Of a DNA stretch of 64,000 nt, positions 58,704 to 64,000 are shown one piece after another. Where the stretch lies: positions 1-64,000 of the forward strand of contig PXRO01000004.1 in NCBI GenBank assembly GCA_003021685.1, read 5' to 3'. Under the pieces are notes generated by a model that did not search any database, was not told where the DNA came from, and saw nothing but the letters and a program-made list of their open reading frames with translations. Positions within the stretch are counted from its first letter, which is position 1, and each line of letters begins with the position of its first letter. Source of the stretch: Halobacteriales archaeon QS_4_62_28 (lineage in GTDB: Archaea; Halobacteriota; Halobacteria; Halobacteriales; Haloarculaceae). The position numbers and the translations under genes were made by a program.

Positions 58704-58768
58704 GGTACCGGCTATCAGACGAAGGGGCATAACGTAACCCACCAAAATTTGTGACCCTGTACCACTCG

Positions 58769-61048
58769 TCAGAGTTCGGTGAACACGATGTCGAACAGTT
58801 TCCGCTCTGCCTTCCGGACGTGTTGATGGAACGTCGACGCTCCGATATTAAGGGAATCGGCGATCTCCTCACCGGATCGATGCCGAGGGGAATCGAAAAA
58901 GCCCCCGAAGTATCCCGCTTCGACCGCTATCCGCTGGCGCTCGGTCAGGTCCTCAGTGAGTGTGCTCGCCATGTCCTCTGAGGAGGGGACTCCTCGAGTC
59001 ACCTGTCGCTGACGGATGATCTGGACGGTCGGATACGTCTCCCGAATCAACTCGACGACCCAACGGACGTCTGTCCCGGGGGGAAGCTGGATGATCGCGC
59101 TGAACGCACCGTCTTCGATCTTCCCCTTCTTGAAATTGCCCCCGTGGTCCGCGATGATCGAAGCCATCGGTGTGTCAGAGAGATGCTGTTCGAACCGGAC
59201 TTCACCCTCAGTTTCGTCGAATCTGCGCACCTCTTTCCAGTCCGTCAACTGGTCGCCTAACGCGTGTATTACCGCCATAGCGTCTACGGGCGCCCTTCCG
59301 TACATCAGGTACTCGTCATCGCCCAGCGGCGTCATCCGCTCGATGGTAACTGTCCCATCGGTTGTCGGACCATCTTTCGAGTCCAGCAGCCTCGGGATCC
59401 GAAGTTCGAGTTCGATGACTTCGTCACTTATAAGCGCCCGCTTGCGGTCGACGGCGGCGATAGCGTGTCCGATCACGTCACCCAGTTGCCCGATCACCTC
59501 TCGCTCTGCCTTGGCGAACGCGTCTGGTCGTTCCGAACAGACACTGAGTACCCCGTAGAGCACACCCTGGTGAACGATTGGGATGACGGCCGATGACTGA
59601 TAGTCGAATTCGCGTGCGTGAGCACCCAATAGTTCGAAGTCGGGATCCTCGTGTGCGTTCTGGATGACCCGTATCTCCTGGGTGTCGACGGCTTTCTCGG
59701 TCGGTCCCAACCCGGTCGAAGCGTCCGGGGCAGGTGAGAGCGGCATTCCGTCGAGATACCCGTCGATGCCCGCCTCTGCCCGAGTTTCCAGTTCGTGATC
59801 CCCATTGACTGCGCCAATCCAGGCAAAGCGGTACGAATCGGACTCGGCCAGCCGGTCACATGCCACCTGCTCGATCTCTTCGCGGGTAGATTGCTCGATG
59901 ACTGCATCGGTAATGCCGCGAACGACGTTGTTCAGTTCATCGAGCGCCGCGAGTTGCTCGCGCTGGCGTTCCAACTCCCGTTCGTACTGTCTGCGCTCCG
60001 AGATGTCGGTGGCCATCAGGATAGCCCCGTCAAACGCGCCGTCTCGATACACTGGGACGGCACGTCCGGTGAAGTATGCTTCCTTCCCGTAGATCGATTC
60101 GAAAGGGAACGCGAACTCGATCGTCTCGCCGTCCTCGAGGGTCCGAAAGAGGTCTGCTTGCCCCGTCTCTATGATCGGTGGCAGTTCATCGATCCTCACG
60201 CCGATCGCGTCCGACGATTCCTTGCTGTCGGGCAGACCGATGATTTCCTCCGCTCGCGGGTTTTCGTACGTGATCCGGAGTTCCTCGTCCAGACGAAACA
60301 TGCCAAACGGAGCGTTCTCGACCAGTTCTTCGTTGAACTGGCGAACGTCACGGAGTTGTCGTTCGTTCTCCTTCCGGTCGGTGATGTCACGAACGACACA
60401 GACGATACCGCCATCGTCGGCCACAGCCAGCGAGAGTTCCTGTGGGAAGGTCGTGCCATCCTCGCGCTGCCCGATGGCTTCGCCACGCCACGCACTCTCC
60501 TCGCAGAGTGTCGGTATGATCTCATCTTCGAACCGGGACAGTACTTTCTCCTGATAACACATCTGCCAGTGCTCACCGAGGAGTGCTTGTGGATCATCGT
60601 ACCCGTACACTTCGGCGTATTGCTCGTTGGCGTAGCGATACTCTCCGGACTCGTCAACTATTGCCACCCCGTCGAGTATCGACCCCATCGCCTGTGACCG
60701 GTGCTCTGGTTTCCTCTCGTCCCTCGTGTCGTCGGTCGATTGTGTCGTCACTTGCTCGGTTTCCGGGACGTCGCTCGACGGACGCTCGGCAGACGATCCG
60801 TGGTGGGGTTCTGAGCCGACGTTGTATTTCGAGGATACATCAGCGGGGTTTCGCCACCAGACCCGGGAACTGGAGCCGGTTTTTTTGGTTTCGAGTTCTC
60901 CCTGATCGGCCAGTTTTTCCAGTCGCTTGTACACGGTCCGGCGCTTAGCATTGAGGGCGTCTGCCACCTCTGGAGTCGTCAGCGGCTCGTGGCTGTCGAA
61001 GACAGCCAGTGTCTCGGCGTAGATGTCTCGTGACGGCCGTGAGGTCAT
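58769..61048 (-). CDS. Bat-like sensor/transcription regulator (N-terminal wHTH, PAS domains, GAF, BAT domain, HTH-10)
   Basis: N-terminal LTTPEVADALNAKRRTVYKRLEKLADQGELETKKTG; PAS regions; GAF-like region; C-terminal LTERQRIAVEAGYFGGFFDSPRHRSGEEIADSLNIGASTFHQHVRKAERKLFDIVF. Confidence 0.92.
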   Translation of the reverse strand: MTSRPSRDIYAETLAVFDSHEPLTTPEVADALNAKRRTVYKRLEKLADQGELETKKTGSSSRVWWRNPADVSSKYNVGSEPHHGSSAERPSSDVPETEQVTTQSTDDTRDERKPEHRSQAMGSILDGVAIVDESGEYRYANEQYAEVYGYDDPQALLGEHWQMCYQEKVLSRFEDEIIPTLCEESAWRGEAIGQREDGTTFPQELSLAVADDGGIVCVVRDITDRKENERQLRDVRQFNEELVENAPFGMFRLDEELRITYENPRAEEIIGLPDSKESSDAIGVRIDELPPIIETGQADLFRTLEDGETIEFAFPFESIYGKEAYFTGRAVPVYRDGAFDGAILMATDISERRQYERELERQREQLAALDELNNVVRGITDAVIEQSTREEIEQVACDRLAESDSYRFAWIGAVNGDHELETRAEAGIDGYLDGMPLSPAPDASTGLGPTEKAVDTQEIRVIQNAHEDPDFELLGAHAREFDYQSSAVIPIVHQGVLYGVLSVCSERPDAFAKAEREVIGQLGDVIGHAIAAVDRKRALISDEVIELELRIPRLLDSKDGPTTDGTVTIERMTPLGDDEYLMYGRAPVDAMAVIHALGDQLTDWKEVRRFDETEGEVRFEQHLSDTPMASIIADHGGNFKKGKIEDGAFSAIIQLPPGTDVRWVVELIRETYPTVQIIRQRQVTRGVPSSEDMASTLTEDLTERQRIAVEAGYFGGFFDSPRHRSGEEIADSLNIGASTFHQHVRKAERKLFDIVFTEL

Positions 61049-61220
61049 ATCTGTTTATAAGCACAATCACATATAGTTCCGCCGACGGAACACATACCCG
61101 AACGCACCCCACTGTGAGGGCTGCCGGTGTACAGACGGTTCAAGGCAACTGCCCCGGGGTTGAAGCCGACAACACACAATCTCTATTACGAATTAGTATG
61201 AATTATACATAGTGAGTTCG

Positions 61221-61340
61221 ATGGAATGCTACCCGAACCTCAGAGAACGCGGGCAAGTCACAATTCCAGAAGAAGTGCGTGAGGCGCTCAATCTGGAAGA
61301 AGGCGACCAGTTGAAACTCACTGTCGAAGAACTCAACTAA
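61221..61340 (+). CDS. 39-aa AbrB/SpoVT-like mini-protein
   Basis: MECYPNLRERGQVTIPEEVREALNLEEGDQLKLTVEELN*: canonical AbrB swapped-hairpin motif (xGQVTIPxxVRExLxLxxGDxL); 6 bp upstream of tnpB. Confidence 0.75.
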   Translation: MECYPNLRERGQVTIPEEVREALNLEEGDQLKLTVEELN

Positions 61341-61346
61341 CAACGT

Positions 61347-62587
61347 ATGGTGAAACACACGCTTCGATTCCGAGCGTACCTGCCCGATGACGTGGCGAGC
61401 GAAGCGTGGCACCAGATCGATATCCTGCGACAGATTCGCAACCATGCCGTGCGGGACTACTACAACTCGGACTACAATGACCGGCCATCGGACTACGACC
61501 AACATAACAAACACATTGAGTGGACAGACCGCTGGCCGACTTTTCCAATCCATCACAACACGCCGCACAACAAGTTATCAGCCAAATTCACGACGATCTT
61601 GAAACGCTCCAAAAACGTCGAGATGAAGGCTACAATATCGGGAGATTGCGGTGGCAAGGAGCGGGTGAATTTCGGTCAGTGTCGCACAATCAGTCCAGTC
61701 GCTTCAACGTGGATCACAACACGGGCGACGACCGATTCGTGCGACTTCGACTCGAAAAGATTGGCTGGCTCAAAATCCGAGCAAAACGTGACGTACCACC
61801 AACAGACGGGATTGATGAAGTTATTTTGAAAAAGGAGACAACTGGCGAGTGGTACGTCTCACTGGTGACTTCTGTGGAAGACACACCTGCGAAACCGCCA
61901 CTCAGTGAGATTGAACCTGAAGACTGCGTGGGTGTTGACCTTGGTATCACCAGCTACATCCACACCTCGGAAAACTTGTCCGTAGATACGCTTGACCTGT
62001 CCGACGAGTACGACCGCTACGCGCGCGAACAGCGGAAACTCGACCGGAAAGAATACGGTTCCGCCAACTGGGAGAAACAACGCAGGAAGGTAGCCCAAAC
62101 AAAACGAACAATCAAACGGAAAGTGCGCGACTACCAGCACAAACTCACAACATGGCTGGTCACAGAGTACGACGTTGTAGCTGTCGAAGATTTGGACGTG
62201 AAGCCGATGCTGGAAACCAGCCAGAATGCCAAAAACAAGCAAGACGCCGCCTGGTCGCGCTTTATCGAACTGCTGGAATACAAAGCCGACCTACACGGCA
62301 CGCACGTTGAAAAAGTGAAACCAGCAGGCACGACCAAAGAGTGCGCGGTTTGTGGTGTCAAAACAGCCAAGCCAATCTGGGTGCGGGAGCATTCTTGTCC
62401 AGCGTGCGGCCACCAAGACGACCGCGACCTCAATGCGGCGAAAAATATTCTCTCTCGTGGTTTGAAGCAGATAGGGGCGGGACACTCCGAATCAACGCCT
62501 GTGCAGACTGCGCTCCCTACGTTCACGCCACAACGAGTGGCAGTGGATGCAAAGCGCGTCGTTGAAGCAGGAAGCCCCGGGGCTTGA
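61347..62587 (+). pseudogene. tnpB: TnpB (IS1341-type RNA-guided nuclease family), one-nucleotide frameshift near 61541
   Basis: Frame 1 MVKHTLRFRAYLPDDVASEAWHQIDILRQIRNHAVRDYY...WTDRWPTF then -1 nt to SNPSQHAAQQVISQ...; RuvC-like residues retained (VGVDLG, VVAVEDL, DRDLNAAKNIL) and zinc finger CAVCG..CPACG. Confidence 0.85.
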
Positions 62588-62645
62588 CCCCGGGGTGAAT
62601 TCACACAGACAGCAGTATGACAAGCGTCGGCCGCCAACGCATCGT

Positions 62646-63857
62646 ATGCTCGCTTTCGACGACGTGCTGGCCGCGCGTGACCGCGTGGCCGAGACGGCAC
62701 GGCACACGCCACTCGATTACTCGCACACCTTTTCATCGATGACCGGTGGGGATGTCCACCTCAAACTCGAGCTGTTCCAGCGGACCGGCGCGTTCAAGAT
62801 CCGCGGGGCGACCAACCGCATCGCGACGCTCTCGGACGACGAACGCGAGGCAGGCGTCGTCACGGCAAGCGCCGGCAACCACGCACAGGGGGTCGCACTG
62901 GCGGCGACGCGAGCGGGCGTCGACTCGACGATTGTCATGCCCGAGCGGGCACCCGTTTCGAAGGTCACGGCCACCAGAAGCTACGGCGGGCGGGTGGTGC
63001 TGGCCGGCCGGGACTACGACGAGGCGGCCGAGCGGGCCCACGAAATCGAGCACGAGGAAGAGCGTATCTACGTCCACGCCTTCGATGATCCGATGGTAAT
63101 GGCCGGCCAGGGGACGATTGGCCTGGAAATCTACGAGGACCTGCCCGGCGTCGACACCGTCGTTGTCCCTATCGGCGGTGGCGGTCTCATCAGCGGCATC
63201 GCTACGGCACTGAAAGGACACGACGAGGACATCCGCGTGATCGGTGTCCAGGCCGAAGGCGCGTCGAGCCTCGTTCCATCGCTCCAGAACGGCGAAATCG
63301 TCGAGCGCGAGAGCGTCCAGACCATCGCCGACGGCATCGCGACACGTAAGGTCGGCGAGCAGACCTTCGAGGTGATCAAAGAGCGCGTCGACGAGGTCGT
63401 CACCGTCTCCGACCCGGAGATCGCCCTCGCCGTGACGACGCTGCTCGAACGCTCGAAAATCCTGGCCGAGGGGGCGGGTGCGGTCTCGCTCGCGGCCCTC
63501 CTCGATGGCAAATTCGACTACGAGGACGGCGAGACTATCGTCCCGGCGCTGTGTGGCGGCAACATCGACCTGAACGCCCTGACCAACGTCATCATGCGAG
63601 GCCTGGTCGAGACGGGCCGCTACCTCAAGATCCGGACGGTGCTTGCAGACCGCCCCGGCGCACTGGAAGACCTGGTCGAGATTCTCTCGGCGGCCCGTGC
63701 TAACATCTACGGCATCGAGCACGACCGGACCTCCCGTGACATCGCAATGAACAACGCCGAGGTCGTACTGGACCTCGAAACCCGGGGCCACGACCACGTC
63801 GAGAAACTCCTCGACGCGCTCGACGACGCCGGCTACGAAGTCGACGTGCTCGTGTGA
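62646..63857 (+). CDS. ilvA: threonine ammonia-lyase with C-terminal ACT domain
   Basis: LKLELFQRTGAFKIRGATNRIATLSDDEREAGVVTASAGNHAQGVALAA...VPIGGGGLISGIATALKG; ACT tail. Confidence 0.94.
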   Translation: MLAFDDVLAARDRVAETARHTPLDYSHTFSSMTGGDVHLKLELFQRTGAFKIRGATNRIATLSDDEREAGVVTASAGNHAQGVALAATRAGVDSTIVMPERAPVSKVTATRSYGGRVVLAGRDYDEAAERAHEIEHEEERIYVHAFDDPMVMAGQGTIGLEIYEDLPGVDTVVVPIGGGGLISGIATALKGHDEDIRVIGVQAEGASSLVPSLQNGEIVERESVQTIADGIATRKVGEQTFEVIKERVDEVVTVSDPEIALAVTTLLERSKILAEGAGAVSLAALLDGKFDYEDGETIVPALCGGNIDLNALTNVIMRGLVETGRYLKIRTVLADRPGALEDLVEILSAARANIYGIEHDRTSRDIAMNNAEVVLDLETRGHDHVEKLLDALDDAGYEVDVLV

Positions 63858-63913
63858 TTGCCCACCCGAGAACGAAAGTGCTTAAACGCCTCACCGCACA
63901 CCTTTCGACGCGT

Positions 63914-63995
63914 GCCAGGATGGCCGAACGGTAAGGCGCACGCCTGGAAAGCGTGTTCCCTTTCGGGATTCTGGGTTCAAATCCCAGTCCTGGCG
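63914..63995 (+). tRNA. tRNA-Ser (anticodon GGA)
   Basis: GCCAGGA/TCCTGGC acceptor, anticodon loop CTGGAAA (GGA), long variable arm TTCCCTTTCGGGATT, T arm CTGGGTTCAAATCCCAG. Confidence 0.93.
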
Positions 63996-64000
63996 TCCGA

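Larger units (their letters stand above)
61151..62597 (+). mobile_element. IS200/IS605-family, IS1341-type (tnpB-only) element
   Basis: tnpB-like ORF flanked by GC-rich motifs: left GCCCCGGGGTTGAAGCC (61151-61167), right GCCCCGGGGCTTGACCCCGGGG (62574-62595); no tnpA seen. Confidence 0.7.

Noticed and set aside
58769-61048. Bat-like regulator next to tnpB as an anti-phage or signalling system
   Set aside because: Multi-PAS/HTH-10 regulators are abundant in haloarchaea; adjacency to the tnpB element is likely incidental.

Overview
This is a 64 kb haloarchaeal chromosomal window: high GC, acidic proteins, archaeal replication and translation genes. Most of it is conserved housekeeping sequence, including priL, pcn, rlmE, hjc, lysC, purO, arsM, a squalene/phytoene synthase, a bacterial-type leuS, polC (DP2) with a mini-intein, thermosome, hsp20, pheA, lpdA, uxuA-like, a prepilin peptidase, hisI, glmM, pyrE, tiaS, a threonine synthase, citrate synthase, K+ channel/RCK genes, a Bat-like sensor-regulator, ilvA, tRNA-Gln(CTG) and tRNA-Ser(GGA). 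The most striking signal the gene set does not explain is a collection of 10 (possibly 11) intergenic 80-84 bp elements. Each is almost entirely one palindrome, and they fall into four sequence families (A, B, C, D) that recur across the window in both orientations, carry no ORF, and often abut stop codons or sit in divergent promoter gaps. Other notable items are a nested-helix ncRNA candidate at 13287-13458 next to a tRNA-Gln 3'-end duplication, a two-hairpin structured region (6606-6764) beside an IS200/IS605 right-end-like remnant, an IS1341-type tnpB locus with a one-base frameshift and an AbrB-like mini-ORF, and two small islands of gene decay (20.2-22.0 kb and 40.7-42.4 kb). All calls come from reading the sequence and the supplied ORF translations; no database searches were run.
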